From contig JARGPN010000006.1 of assembly GCA_029213045.1 (NCBI GenBank), positions 294,123 through 358,122 of the forward strand: DNA of 64,000 nt, given 5' to 3'. The stretch comes from Alcanivoracaceae bacterium (GTDB lineage Bacteria; Pseudomonadota; Gammaproteobacteria; Pseudomonadales; Alcanivoracaceae). The first letter of the stretch is position 1, and each line of letters begins with the position of its first letter. Made by a program: the position numbers and the translations under genes. The notes under the pieces are model-generated. The model searched no databases and was not told the origin of the DNA. It saw only the letters and a program-made list of their open reading frames with translations. Positions 30,237 to 39,660 of this stretch are shown piece by piece.

Positions 30237-30806
30237 ATGCGTTGGTTACTGTTAATCACTCTGTTTTTTACCGCGGCAGCACAGGCCGCCGACCCAGTTG
30301 TAAAACTGGAAACCAGTGAAGGCGACATTGTCATTGAGCTCTATCAAGACAAATCGCCGATTACAGTAGCCAACTTTCTTGCTTACGTGGATGACGGTTT
30401 CTATACCGATACCGTCTTTCACAGAATCATTCCAAATTTCATGATTCAAGGCGGCGGCTTTGGCCCGGACTACAAAAAGAAAGCCACCAAAGCCCCTATC
30501 AAGAATGAAGCCGATAACGGCATTAAGAATGCGCGCGGCACCATTGCCATGGCGCGCACCGGCGAACCACATTCCGCCACAGCACAATTTTTTATTAACA
30601 CCGTTAACAACAGCGACCTAGACCACCGCAGCAAAGACATGCGCGGCTGGGGCTATACCGCTTTCGGTAAAGTCACCAAGGGCATGGACGTTGTTGATAA
30701 AATTAGCGCCTCACCTACTAGCGGTGGACGCCTCGATGGTTACCCCGCTCGCGACGTACCCGTCTCACCAATCATTATCAAAAAGGCCACGGTCGTTTCG
30801 CGCTAA
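30237..30806 (+). CDS. ppiA: Periplasmic peptidyl-prolyl cis-trans isomerase, cyclophilin A type
   Basis: A 189-aa cyclophilin with a cleavable signal peptide (MRWLLLITLFFTAAAQAADP, cut after AQA). It is clearly a paralogue of the gene just upstream (FHRIIPNFMIQGGGF, SATAQFFINTV), only exported. It carries extra residues near YKKKATKAP and near the C-terminus. The pair places one cyclophilin in each compartment from one transcript. The stop overlaps the lpxH start by one base (TAATG). Confidence 0.9.
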   Translation: MRWLLLITLFFTAAAQAADPVVKLETSEGDIVIELYQDKSPITVANFLAYVDDGFYTDTVFHRIIPNFMIQGGGFGPDYKKKATKAPIKNEADNGIKNARGTIAMARTGEPHSATAQFFINTVNNSDLDHRSKDMRGWGYTAFGKVTKGMDVVDKISASPTSGGRLDGYPARDVPVSPIIIKKATVVSR

Positions 30807-31537
30807 TGTCTTACTCTATTTTTATTTCCGATCTGCATCTCGACGCCAGCCGCCCTCATCACTTGGCCGCGTTGGCTGAACTCCTTACCGAACACGCAGG
30901 CAAAGCCGACGCCCTATATGTGCTAGGCGATTTATTTGAAACGTGGATCGGTGACGACGACAACAGCGAATTCAATCTGCGCGCCATCGACACCTTTAAG
31001 GCGTTTTCTACTAGCTGCAGCAAATTATTTTTTATGCACGGCAACCGCGATTTTTTGCTCGGCGGCGAATTCGAAAAAGCCACAGGCGGCACCCTCCTAC
31101 CGGAAGGCACCGTTGTTGATTTATACGGCAACCCAACGCTTTTAATGCACGGCGACAGCTTGTGCACAAGCGATGAAAAATATCAGCAGTTTCGCGCCAT
31201 GGTGCGCCAGCCTGCTTGGCAGCAAGACATGCTGTCCAAACCGCTAGAAATGCGCCGCGCCATTGCCCAAGGCATGCGCATGCAAAGCCAACAAAACAAT
31301 GAAAACAAAGCTGAAAACATCATGGACGTCACCCCTGAAGAGGTGGTCCGCGTGATGGAAGAAGCCGGTGTTAACGATTTAATTCATGGCCACACTCATC
31401 GACCCAATGTGCACCATGTTGCCCTGAAAAATGGCGATGGAACGCGTTGGGTGCTAGGTGACTGGGGAAATAGCGGTTGGTTAATTCGTGCAAGTGACGG
31501 CGACATGGAATTAAATAGTTTTGATATTGCTCACTAG
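30806..31537 (+). CDS. lpxH: UDP-2,3-diacylglucosamine pyrophosphatase
   Basis: A 243-aa calcineurin-like phosphoesterase that hydrolyses UDP-2,3-diacylglucosamine to lipid X in lipid A synthesis. Metal-binding motifs are ISDLHLD (Asp8, His10), LGDLFETWIGDDD (Asp41), MHGNRDFLLG, LMHGDSLCT and IHGHTHRP, which is the complete LpxH set. It is the last gene of the ppiB operon and overlaps ppiA by one base. The association of ppiB with lpxH is common in gammaproteobacteria. Confidence 0.95.
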   Translation: MSYSIFISDLHLDASRPHHLAALAELLTEHAGKADALYVLGDLFETWIGDDDNSEFNLRAIDTFKAFSTSCSKLFFMHGNRDFLLGGEFEKATGGTLLPEGTVVDLYGNPTLLMHGDSLCTSDEKYQQFRAMVRQPAWQQDMLSKPLEMRRAIAQGMRMQSQQNNENKAENIMDVTPEEVVRVMEEAGVNDLIHGHTHRPNVHHVALKNGDGTRWVLGDWGNSGWLIRASDGDMELNSFDIAH

Positions 31538-31586
31538 CCAAATCGCCCGCTTTATCTGCTTTCAGTGACCGCATAAAACATTGATT

Positions 31587-32189
31587 CTATGCTGGTACGC
31601 CAGCATGAAAACGAAATTCCGTATCGACAGACTCAATCAATTCCTTTTCTTTCTCCCGAAAGAATGCCACGCGTTGACTAATATCTTCTCCGGCATATAG
31701 CTGCGCCAGTGTTAGATAATCCTCGAAATGCCGCGACTCGCTTTTCAGCAGGAATTTATAATAACGGCCAAGTTCCTTATCGACGTACGGTGCGAGAGCG
31801 GCGAATCTCTCGCAGGACCTTGCTTCGATATACCCGCCGATAATTAAAATATCGATCAATCGTTGCGGCTCTTTGGTACGCATATGTTGGCGCATGCCGT
31901 TGGCATATCGCGATGGCGTCATGTGGTCATACACCACGCCGCGCTTGCGCATAATGTCGAGGACTTGTTCGAAATGGAGAAGTTCTTCGCGTGCTAATCG
32001 ACTTAATGCATCCAGCAATTCTGGGCGATCGACATAGCGGAACATTAAATTAATCGCCGTACTCGCGGCTTTTTTTTCACAATGCGCATGATCGATCAAC
32101 AAAATTTCAGGGTGCTCTAGCGCCCATTCAATCCATGCCTTTGGTGTTGGGCACGGGAGAAACTGTTGAATGGCAGAGATGTCATGCAT
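31587..32189 (-). CDS. miaE: tRNA-(2-methylthio-N6-isopentenyl-A37) hydroxylase MiaE
   Basis: A 200-aa ferritin-like diiron monooxygenase that hydroxylates the isopentenyl group of ms2i6A37 in tRNA. Iron ligands are visible in the helical pairs LIDHAHCEKKAAS, REELLHFEQV, GYIEARSCERF and KSESRHFEDYL. The gene is found in only some gammaproteobacteria. An upstream GTG at 32198 is in frame, but the ATG at 32189 has GGTGA five bases upstream and is preferred. It is convergent with lpxH. Confidence 0.92.
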   Translation of the reverse strand: MHDISAIQQFLPCPTPKAWIEWALEHPEILLIDHAHCEKKAASTAINLMFRYVDRPELLDALSRLAREELLHFEQVLDIMRKRGVVYDHMTPSRYANGMRQHMRTKEPQRLIDILIIGGYIEARSCERFAALAPYVDKELGRYYKFLLKSESRHFEDYLTLAQLYAGEDISQRVAFFREKEKELIESVDTEFRFHAGVPA

Positions 32190-32292
32190 GGCGATCACCT
32201 AATCAGAAGCACGGCATTGTAAAAGCCACCCCCACAGGATGCCACCCGAACAGAGGTGCAAATTGGTGAGCTACAGCTTTATCTGATGCCCA

Positions 32293-32460
32293 ATCGCTTG
32301 CAGGCAAGCTCCCACATAAAGATAAACCCCTCGAACCATCCCAACCCACGTGGGATCTTCCCGCAAGCGATACCTGCACATCAAAACCCACAAACATCAC
32401 AAAAAAACATTCCACCCTCCAACCAACCCCAGCCCAAGTGGGAGCTTGCCTGCAAGCGAT
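32293..32460. repeat. REP cluster between miaE and the lpxL-family gene (three copies)
   Basis: Copies at 32293-32316 (minus orientation), 32349-32371 (plus, a 23-base variant GTGGGATCTTCCCGCAAGC) and 32437-32460 (plus). The surrounding 32199-32558 stretch is A/C-rich on the plus strand and contains no convincing gene. Confidence 0.85.
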
Positions 32461-32558
32461 ACCTGCACAAGCAAGAACCCCAGCCTGAGCCAAGCCCCAA
32501 CAACATTAAAATCCAACCTACCCCCACCCCCATCAAATCGGCATAATCGCCAACCATT

Positions 32559-33458
32559 ATGGAAAATAAATCTGAACAACAACGAAGCGGCCGATTTTCT
32601 GTGTTTGCATTACGCATACTCGGCAGCTTGCCGCTGTCTTTTAGTCACGCACTCGGCATATTTATCTGCAAGCTGCTCTGGCTCATCAAAAATCGAGAGC
32701 AACGCATTACCGAAGTGAATATCCGCAAATGCTTCCCCACCATGCCCGCAGACGAGCAAATAACCTTCGGTAAAGAATCATTGCTCGAAACCGGCAAAGG
32801 CATGGCCGAGTTAGCCTGGGTATGGCATCACCCAAACGACGCCCTCGCGATCACCCATTGCGATTCGCAAGAATTCCACCAAACATTGGAAAGTGGCAAA
32901 CCCATCATCGTGTTGGCGCCGCATCTCGGCTGCTGGGAAGTTTTGAATTTCTGGCTCGCCTCGCACACCAACATGCACGCCATGTTTGCGCCAAGCGGAT
33001 TGGAACACCTAGACGACTTAATCAAATCCAGTCGTGAGAAATTAGGCTCCACCATGCACCCCGCCACGGCTCGCGGCGTGGCGACCTTGGTGCGCGCGTT
33101 GAAAAAAGGGAACGCATTAACCGCCATTTTGCCCGATCAAGTGGCCGACCCAAGAAGTGGTGTATTTGCAGATTTCTACGGCAACCCCGCGTGGACAGGC
33201 ACACTTTCAAGCAAATTGATTCAGCAAACCGGCGCCCAGGTTTTTATGGCCTTTGCCAAGCGGATACCCAATGCATCGGGCTACCAGATTGTGATGCAAG
33301 CACCGGATAAACAGATTTACTCGGAAGATATTGAAACCTCTGTCCGCGCATTAAATAAATCCATTGAAAAACTCATCAGCGAAGCCCCCGAACAATATTT
33401 GTGGAGCTACAAGCGCTTCAGAGTCCGCCCCAAAGGCGAGCCAGACCCATACAAGTAG
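32559..33458 (+). CDS. Lipid A biosynthesis acyltransferase, LpxL/HtrB family
   Basis: A 299-aa member of the LpxL/LpxM acyltransferase family, which adds secondary acyl chains to lipid A at the inner membrane. The catalytic HX4E motif is in APHLGCWEVL (His and Glu six residues apart) near residue 128. The conserved LPDQVADPRSGVFADFYG segment is near 190-207. An N-terminal hydrophobic helix anchors it. Sequence alone does not tell me whether it transfers the first (lauroyl) or second (myristoyl) chain. The gene is isolated between two REP clusters. Confidence 0.85.
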   Translation: MENKSEQQRSGRFSVFALRILGSLPLSFSHALGIFICKLLWLIKNREQRITEVNIRKCFPTMPADEQITFGKESLLETGKGMAELAWVWHHPNDALAITHCDSQEFHQTLESGKPIIVLAPHLGCWEVLNFWLASHTNMHAMFAPSGLEHLDDLIKSSREKLGSTMHPATARGVATLVRALKKGNALTAILPDQVADPRSGVFADFYGNPAWTGTLSSKLIQQTGAQVFMAFAKRIPNASGYQIVMQAPDKQIYSEDIETSVRALNKSIEKLISEAPEQYLWSYKRFRVRPKGEPDPYK

Positions 33459-33504
33459 AGGGAGTAGCCCGCTTGCTGGTGATTGGTGCAGTGATCGAAG
33501 CCCT

Positions 33505-33859
33505 ATCGCTTGCAAGCAAGCTCCCACAAAAAGATAAAAACACATCAACCCACAAACCCTCTCGGCCCATGTGGGAGCCCGCCTGCAGGCGATTACTGCA
33601 GTGATCGAGGCCTTATCGCTTGCAGGCAAGCTCCCACATAAAGATAAAAACACACCAATCCACAAACCCTCTCGGCCCAAGTGGGAGCCTGCCTGCAGGC
33701 GATTAGTGCAGTGATCGAAGCTCTATCGCTCGCAAGCAAGCTCCCACATAAAGATACGAACACACCAACCCACCAAACGCTCTCGGCCCAAGTGGGAGCC
33801 TGCCTGCAGGCGATTACTGCAGTGATCAAGGCCTTATCGCTTGCAGGCAAGCTCCCACA
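33505..33859. repeat. BIME-like tandem array of REP palindromes, 110-bp period (seven REPs)
   Basis: Seven REP copies in strictly alternating orientation: minus at 33505, 33615, 33725 and 33836, plus at 33570, 33680 and 33791. The whole unit, including the non-palindromic DNA between REPs (CAGTGATCGA ... CACAAACCCTCTCGGCCC), repeats with a period of 110, 110 and 111 bases for about 3.5 units. Unit-to-unit identity is high, so the array arose by recent tandem amplification. It ends about 200 bases before the acnB start. No gene is seen between 33459 and 34062. Confidence 0.9.
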
Positions 33860-34062
33860 TAGGGATGAACACAAGCCCACGCCTGTACCACTATCACCTT
33901 TAGTGAATACTGGGTATCACCGGCATTAACGACATTTATTGTCCTGCTCTCTACCCGCCGCTGCCGCACTTCTATATAATCGCCCCCCTCGAATTACCCC
34001 ATACCAAACCCTAATCATTTGATTTCCAAAAGAAATCAAACCACCGAGACGAGGGATCCGCA

Positions 34063-36663
34063 GTGTTAGAAGCCTATCGCAAACATGTTGAAGAGCGCGC
34101 CGCCGAGGGCGTTCCACCGAAGCCACTTACTGAACAGCAAGCAGCTGAACTGGTGGAACTGCTAAAAAACCCACCCGCTGGCGAAGAAGCAACGCTGGTC
34201 GACCTCTTGGAAAACCGCATTCCTCCTGGTGTTGACCAAGCTGCTTATGTCAAAGCCGCGTTCCTCGCTGCCGTTGCAAAAGGCGAAGCGACCTCTCCTT
34301 TAATCACCCGCGACCACGCGACCAAACTGCTCGGCACCATGCAAGGCGGTTACAACGTGGCACCGTTGGTTGATTTGCTCGACGACAAAGAAGTGGGCGC
34401 CACCGCAGCCGAAGCCCTTAAAGGCACCCTGCTGGTATTTGATGCGTTCCACGACGTAGAAGAAAAAGCCAAAGCTGGCAACGAACTGGCGAAAGCCGTT
34501 GTACAAAGCTGGGCCGACGCTGAGTGGTTCACCAACCGCCCAGACCTCGCCGAAAAAATGACAGTGACTGTTTTCAAAGTCACCGGCGAAACCAACACTG
34601 ACGACCTATCTCCTGCGCAAGACGCGTGGAGCCGTCCAGATATCCCACTGCACGGCAACGCCATGCTGAAAAATGCCCGAGAAGGCATCTTCCCTGAGAA
34701 AGACGGCGAAATCGGCCCGATCAAACAGATGGAAGAATTGAAAGCTAAAGGCCACCCGGTAGCCTACGTTGGCGACGTCGTCGGCACAGGTTCTAGCCGT
34801 AAGTCTGCGACCAACTCCGTGCTATGGCATTTCGGCGACGATATCCCTTACGTGCCGAACAAGCGCGCAGGCGGCGTCTGCATCGGCAGCAAAATTGCAC
34901 CGATCTTCTTCAACACCATGGAAGATTCTGGCGCACTGCCATTTGAGTGCGACGTGTCCAACATGAACACTGGCGACGTGATCGACATCTATCCGTTCGC
35001 AGGCAAAGTGGAAAAAGACGGCAAAGTCATCGCCGAATTCGAACACAAATCTAACGTGATCCTTGATGAAGTACGCGCCGGTGGCCGTATTAACTTAATC
35101 ATCGGTCGCGGCCTCACCAGCAAAGCACGCGAGTCACTTGGCTTGCCAGTGTCTGAATTGTTCCGCAAACCAGAACAGCCAGGCGACAGCAGCAAAGGCT
35201 TCACCCTCGCGCAAAAAATGGTAGGCAAAGCGTGCGGCATCGAAGGCGTTCGCCCTGGCATGTACTGCGAACCGAAAATGACCACCGTAGGTTCACAGGA
35301 CACCACTGGTCCTATGACTCGTGACGAACTGAAAGACCTTGCTTGCCTTGGCTTCCAAGCTGATTTGGTTATGCAGTCTTTCTGTCACACCGCGGCATAC
35401 CCAAAACCTGTCGACGTTGAAACACACCACACACTGCCAGACTTCATCATGAACCGTGGCGGCGTATCACTGCGTCCAGGTGACGGCATTATTCACAGCT
35501 GGTTGAACCGCATGCTGTTGCCAGACACCGTCGGCACCGGTGGCGATTCACACACCCGTTTCCCACTGGGCATTTCGTTCCCTGCGGGTTCTGGTTTGGT
35601 GGCGTTCGCCGCAGCAACCGGCGTGATGCCATTAGACATGCCTGAATCCGTACTCGTACGTTTCAAAGGCAAACGTCAGCCAGGTATCACCCTGCGTGAC
35701 TTAGTCCACGCGATTCCATTACAAGCCATTAAAGAAGGTCACCTCACGGTTGCCAAAGCTGGCAAAGTGAACGTGTTCTCTGGTCGCGTATTGGAAATCG
35801 AAGGCCTAGAAGAATTAACCGTTGAGCAAGCATTTGAATTATCCGATGCGTCAGCAGAACGCTCTGCGGCAGGCTGCTCTATCACCATGTCTGAAGCCAG
35901 CGTGGCCGAGTACCTGAAATCCAACATCACCATGTTGAAGTGGATGATCGCCAATGGTTACGGCGACGCTCGTACCATCGAACGTCGTATCCGTGGCATG
36001 GAAGCATGGTTAGCAGATCCTAAATTGATGCGCGCAGACGCCGACGCCGAATACCACACGGTAATCGAAATCGACATGAGCGAAATCAAAGAGCCTGTGC
36101 TGTGCTGCCCGAACGATCCAGACGATGCCAAAGTCTTGTCTGACGTTGCCGGTGCAAAAATCGATGAAGTATTTATCGGTAGCTGCATGACCAACATCGG
36201 TCACTTCCGCGCGGCAGGCAAACTGCTTCAGAAAGTAGAAAGCGGCACCATGCCAACCCGTTTGTGGATTGCACCACCAACGAAAATGGATCAACACCAG
36301 CTCACCGAAGAAGGCTACTACAACATCTTCGGCGCAGCCGGTGCTCGCACAGAAATGCCTGGCTGTTCATTGTGCATGGGTAACCAAGCGCGTATCGCAC
36401 CGAAGTCTACGGCGGTATCCACTTCAACCCGTAACTTCCCGAACCGTCTTGGCCAAGGCGCAGACGTATACCTAGCGTCCGCAGAATTGGCATCTGTTGC
36501 TTCTATCTTGGGCAAACTGCCAACCGTTGCGGAATACATGGAATACGCCAACACCATCGACTCCATGTCGAACGATATCTACCGCTATTTGAACTTCGAT
36601 CAAATGCCGGAGTATCAAGACGTGGCCGATAAAGTGAAAATTCCGACAGCACAAGTTGGCTGA
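34063..36663 (+). CDS. acnB: Aconitate hydratase B
   Basis: An 866-aa bifunctional aconitase / 2-methylisocitrate dehydratase of the TCA cycle. It has the AcnB order: a HEAT-like N-terminal domain, then the swivel domain ([16 protein letters not shown]), then the three catalytic domains. The [4Fe-4S] cysteines are in [11 protein letters not shown] and in [10 protein letters not shown]. Start is GTG at 34063 with GAGGG upstream. A TATAAT hexamer at 33975-33980 could be the -10, but I saw no good -35. AcnB is known to act also as an iron-sensing RNA-binding protein. The gene ends at a strong terminator. Confidence 0.96.
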   Translation: MLEAYRKHVEERAAEGVPPKPLTEQQAAELVELLKNPPAGEEATLVDLLENRIPPGVDQAAYVKAAFLAAVAKGEATSPLITRDHATKLLGTMQGGYNVAPLVDLLDDKEVGATAAEALKGTLLVFDAFHDVEEKAKAGNELAKAVVQSWADAEWFTNRPDLAEKMTVTVFKVTGETNTDDLSPAQDAWSRPDIPLHGNAMLKNAREGIFPEKDGEIGPIKQMEELKAKGHPVAYVGDVVGTGSSRKSATNSVLWHFGDDIPYVPNKRAGGVCIGSKIAPIFFNTMEDSGALPFECDVSNMNTGDVIDIYPFAGKVEKDGKVIAEFEHKSNVILDEVRAGGRINLIIGRGLTSKARESLGLPVSELFRKPEQPGDSSKGFTLAQKMVGKACGIEGVRPGMYCEPKMTTVGSQDTTGPMTRDELKDLACLGFQADLVMQSFCHTAAYPKPVDVETHHTLPDFIMNRGGVSLRPGDGIIHSWLNRMLLPDTVGTGGDSHTRFPLGISFPAGSGLVAFAAATGVMPLDMPESVLVRFKGKRQPGITLRDLVHAIPLQAIKEGHLTVAKAGKVNVFSGRVLEIEGLEELTVEQAFELSDASAERSAAGCSITMSEASVAEYLKSNITMLKWMIANGYGDARTIERRIRGMEAWLADPKLMRADADAEYHTVIEIDMSEIKEPVLCCPNDPDDAKVLSDVAGAKIDEVFIGSCMTNIGHFRAAGKLLQKVESGTMPTRLWIAPPTKMDQHQLTEEGYYNIFGAAGARTEMPGCSLCMGNQARIAPKSTAVSTSTRNFPNRLGQGADVYLASAELASVASILGKLPTVAEYMEYANTIDSMSNDIYRYLNFDQMPEYQDVADKVKIPTAQVG

Positions 36664-36689
36664 TCTGAATTAGCACTGAAGCAAACAAT

Positions 36690-36717
36690 AAAAAGCCCGG
36701 CGAATGCCGGGCTTTTT
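36690..36717 (+). terminator. Terminator of acnB
   Basis: A perfect 12-bp stem A5 GCCCGGC / GCCGGGC T5 with a GAAT loop, 27 bases after the acnB stop. Confidence 0.9.
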
Positions 36718-36788
36718 ATTTCTACACAGATAAAATCAGAGCACCACGCGCTTTTATACGTTGCCGCGCCGCTTTGTTCAGCGCTCGT

Positions 36789-37106
36789 TTACTGAGGAAC
36801 GCCCGTGCATTGAAAGGTTGAACTAACACGCCACGCGATGCAGTCACCGCCGTCGGTTTTCGTCGTGCAGGTAGTCGCAGGCTTACCGCTCGGTATTGCC
36901 CCAACATAACCCCAGCTTTGGCATTTACCCGCAGCAGTTTGAAGCCCTTGGCGCACATCAATATTCGGCTGCTGCATCACGTTGTATTGAAAATCCAACA
37001 CCACCTGCCCGCTCTCTTTGCTACCGCCACCCACTTGCATTGGCGAAGGCGCAACACAAGCACCCAGTAATGTTGCAGCGGCCACAAGGCCAAATACTTT
37101 TTTCAT
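36789..37106 (-). CDS. YecR-like lipoprotein
   Basis: A 105-aa small lipoprotein with signal peptide and lipobox LLGAC. The mature part matches the YecR family: VGGGSKESGQVVLDFQY, a tyrosine/valine-rich strand, then four cysteines in KCQSWGY, TTCTTK, GDCIAW and FQCTG that could form two disulfides. Function is unknown; in E. coli yecR belongs to the flagellar regulon. The ATG at 37106 has GGAG seven bases upstream and starts the signal peptide, so the longer frame from 37118 is not used. Confidence 0.8.
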   Translation of the reverse strand: MKKVFGLVAAATLLGACVAPSPMQVGGGSKESGQVVLDFQYNVMQQPNIDVRQGLQTAAGKCQSWGYVGAIPSGKPATTCTTKTDGGDCIAWRVSSTFQCTGVPQ

Positions 37107-37213
37107 TCTGTACTCCACTGAAAATAAATACCCGCATGCTACGGATGCATTTTTAAACGTTGATCAACCAATCAAACAAGACATTCGATATTATTTTTAA
37201 AATAATACTTAGG

Positions 37214-37951
37214 CTACGACAACTTCGCTGCAGACAACACCTGCGCCATACTTTCCATAAGCTCCGGTGCCTGAGTTGAAATCACACCTACGACAAGCAG
37301 CAACGCAAAGTGTTCCGCCTGTTGTTGTAACGCCTCACGACGCTTTGGAAATTCCAAATATTCATACCCAATAAACGTCATCTGCCGCACGATGGCGAGC
37401 GATGTTTCTCGCACCACTTTTTCGTCATCGGCGGGCAGTTGCAAATGAAGCAATACATCATTGGCTAAATCATCGGCAATATTTTTCACCAGTTCATTTG
37501 TTGCCTTGCGCAACAACGGCGATGCACCGTGAATCTCTCTAATGCCAGTGATATACGTATTTTTATGCGCATCAAAATGGTCGAAGATCAACGCCGTCGA
37601 CGCTTTCACAATGGCTTGCGCACGACGAATACGCGCGGCGGCATCTGCGCTGTCCGCCGGTGGGATTTTACGCATGGGTTGCTGCCAGCATTCACGCACC
37701 GAAGTGCGCAGGCTCGCGCCCAACTGCAAAATCATGGTTAGGGTGAAGTCGTCAAAATTATCGAAGTGGCGATAAAAGGTGTTCGGATTCAAGCCCGCCG
37801 CACGAGCAATTTCTCGTAAGCCCAGCGATGCCAAACTGCGCGTGGTAGAAGCAAGTATCAGCGCCGCCTGAATTAATTGATCCCGACCGCCAACAACTTT
37901 TTTCTCCTTACCCGGCTTTTCGCTCTTCTTCTCGTCTTTTTCGTCTTTCAT
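37214..37951 (-). CDS. TetR-family repressor, FabR/DesT-like
   Basis: About 245 aa from the ATG at 37951 (an in-frame start at 37990 would give 258). A lysine/glutamate-rich N-terminal tail precedes a TetR helix-turn-helix (LGLREIARAAGLNPNTFYRHF). The helix-turn-helix and the following helix DDFTLTMILQLGASLR closely resemble FabR, which represses unsaturated fatty acid genes in response to acyl-ACP/CoA. It is divergent from a diiron-type gene, with two palindromes in the shared promoter region. I infer that it controls this neighbour and perhaps itself. Which of the two possible starts is used is uncertain. Confidence 0.8.
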   Translation of the reverse strand: MKDEKDEKKSEKPGKEKKVVGGRDQLIQAALILASTTRSLASLGLREIARAAGLNPNTFYRHFDNFDDFTLTMILQLGASLRTSVRECWQQPMRKIPPADSADAAARIRRAQAIVKASTALIFDHFDAHKNTYITGIREIHGASPLLRKATNELVKNIADDLANDVLLHLQLPADDEKVVRETSLAIVRQMTFIGYEYLEFPKRREALQQQAEHFALLLVVGVISTQAPELMESMAQVLSAAKLS

Positions 37952-38013
37952 ATCAATGCCTTGAACCGCACCCACACAGGCGAACACCATTCAGGCCAAT
38001 TTAACGAGCCCGA

Positions 38014-38041
38014 TTGACACGTAGGTGTACAGGTGTATACC
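38014..38041 (+). promoter_or_regulatory. Predicted promoter of the diiron hydrolase gene
   Basis: TTGACA at 38014-38019 and TATACC at 38036-38041 with a 16-base spacer, about 80 bases before the ATG at 38123. The -10 box lies inside the first operator palindrome, so repressor binding there should block transcription. Confidence 0.55.
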
Positions 38042-38072
38042 GTTGTGGTCATAGAAGTATACATCTGTATAC
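38025..38072. promoter_or_regulatory. Two TetR-type operator palindromes
   Basis: GTGTACAGGTGTATAC at 38025-38040 and GTATACATCTGTATAC at 38057-38072. Each has 7-bp arms around a 2-base centre; the second is perfect and the first has one mismatched pair. The centres are 32 bases apart, about three helical turns, so two dimers would lie on one face of the DNA. They lie in the divergent gap between the TetR gene and its neighbour. Confidence 0.7.
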
Positions 38073-38122
38073 CTCGTGCATTCTATCCGTCGATCATCTG
38101 TAAGAGCGCAAGGAGCCACACA

Positions 38123-38965
38123 ATGACCGCTTCCCCTACCGGCCAGATCTACATGCCAACGCAACGTAATCTGCATTTCCGGCTGGACCCGGAGAAAGTT
38201 GCCGACTGGAACAAACACAGCGCGCACATTTCCCACTTTATGAACACCTTGTCGCTGTTCTTCCCCGTGGGCGAGCGATTTTTTATCGATAGCGTTCGTC
38301 ACTACCGCGACAATATTACCGAACCGGAACTAAAGAAAGCCGTCGCTGCATTTATTGGCCAGGAAGCCATGCACGGACGCGAACACGAAGAATACAACGA
38401 CGCCATGTTTGCGAAAGTCCCTGCCACGCGCAACATGGAACGCTTTGTTGAAGCTCTGCTTAACCAAGTAAAGAAACTGCCCAAAGCGTGGCAGTTATCC
38501 ACCACCATTGCACTAGAACACTTCACCGCCATTCTAGCCGACGCCCTGCTCACCGAGCCACGCATTCTAGAAGATACCAACCCGCGCTATGCACTGCTGT
38601 GGCGCTGGCACGCACTGGAAGAAACAGAACACAAAGCCGTCGCGTTTGATGTGTGGGAAACCGTTAAAGGCACCGGCCCCATCGCCTATATAGAACGAAC
38701 CACCGGGCTGCTAATGGCCTCTATTATTTTCTGGTCCATCGCCATTCCCTTTTACCTACGCGTGCTCTACCACGAAAAGCAACTCACCAACCTAAAAGGC
38801 TGGGCCCAACTCTTTAGCTACGCATTTGGCAAAGTCGGCGTACTACGCAAACTCATCGGCCCCTGGGCAGATTATTTTCGTCCGTCGTTTCATCCATGGG
38901 ATCACGATAATCGGGAATTGTTGGATCAGCTGGAGCCGTTGGCACGGGAGGTTGAAGCGGCGTAG
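38123..38965 (+). CDS. Putative diiron 'metal-dependent hydrolase' (PF10118-type)
   Basis: A 280-aa protein resembling the bacterial metal-dependent-hydrolase family PF10118. The helical core carries pairs of carboxylate/histidine ligands that suggest a ferritin-like diiron site: Glu51, EAMH (Glu81, His84), LEHF (Glu132, His133) and EETEH (Glu167, His170). A hydrophobic stretch near residues 195-215 suggests membrane contact. The ATG at 38123 has AGGAG seven bases upstream; the longer frame from 38033 would start inside the operator. It is divergent from a FabR-like repressor, so a role in acyl-chain or fatty acid chemistry is possible. The true reaction is unknown to me. Confidence 0.75.
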   Translation: MTASPTGQIYMPTQRNLHFRLDPEKVADWNKHSAHISHFMNTLSLFFPVGERFFIDSVRHYRDNITEPELKKAVAAFIGQEAMHGREHEEYNDAMFAKVPATRNMERFVEALLNQVKKLPKAWQLSTTIALEHFTAILADALLTEPRILEDTNPRYALLWRWHALEETEHKAVAFDVWETVKGTGPIAYIERTTGLLMASIIFWSIAIPFYLRVLYHEKQLTNLKGWAQLFSYAFGKVGVLRKLIGPWADYFRPSFHPWDHDNRELLDQLEPLAREVEAA

Positions 38966-39051
38966 GGTTATGCGGAAATAGATGACTGGCTTGTGCGCCA
39001 GAGGGGGCCGCCGCTTTCAAATTATGGATGTCCCAATCAGGGGTTGGTAGT

Positions 39052-39063
39052 GGTGCGTGTCCC
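39052..39063 (+). repeat. GTGTCCC-type repeat, copy a (opposite orientation)
   Basis: GGTGCGTGTCCC followed by TACTTATTT, in the plus orientation. The other four copies in this region lie on the minus strand. It lies immediately beyond the premature end of the TrlF-like gene and marks the left end of the accessory patch. I did not see a clear hairpin arm for this copy. Confidence 0.6.
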
Positions 39064-39071
39064 TACTTATT

Positions 39072-39626
39072 TCACTCTTGAATTTTCTCGTATGGGAAAT
39101 TGATATTACTAAAGCCTTCACGCAGCGGGGATTTTCCTTTGCGCATCTTTTCTGGAAGATTTTCTATGTGCTTTTGTCCGAGATCCACAAGCGAGGCCTT
39201 GGTTATAGCAGCATTAAAATCCAAACCCCCTATATCACTCGAAATCTTGTATTCGCCATAAAGCCCAGAGAGAAACTGCTGTTTAATGACATTCGGATCA
39301 AGGCTTTCAGAAAATATTACGTGATAATTAACCCTTCTCATTGCACTTCCTGATCCCGCAAATTTATCTATACGGAACTCAATCACGGGCAGGAGAGTCT
39401 CAATATTCTGCAGCCTATTATTTTCTTTTTTTTCGCACAGAAGCCTTTCGTAGCCGTCTATAAATAAGTAATCGTTGACTCCAATCACCTTGAATTCAGG
39501 GGGCAAGGCCTCTAAATCCGAAATAAACCTTTCCCAAGCATCTTCATTAGATCCGTAGCCCTGCTCAAGTGAAGCCGGTGTATGCACATGGAGATCCCAC
39601 TTGCGCCATTCTGTTCCAATCATCAT
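39072..39626 (-). pseudogene. Truncated TrlF-type PHP / AAA-like ATPase gene, N-terminal fragment only
   Basis: 184 aa remain. The start GTEWRKWDLHVHTPASLEQG with its HxH metal motif is the hallmark of TrlF-type proteins, in which a PHP phosphoesterase domain is joined to a large SMC/AAA-like ATPase of about 900 residues in total. Here the frame stops after FPYEKIQE, within a dozen bases of repeat copy a, and no ATPase sequence follows on either strand. The part left is the PHP-like region only, so the gene is most likely dead. TrlF proteins are often found in defence islands (family knowledge). Confidence 0.7.
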
Positions 39627-39660
39627 CGCTCCAATTATTCCTAGTCACCCGAAAACCGAC

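Noticed and set aside
33505-33859. CRISPR array
   Set aside because: The period of 110 bases, the conserved sequence between palindromes and the alternating orientation are typical of REP/BIME. There are no unique spacers and no cas genes.
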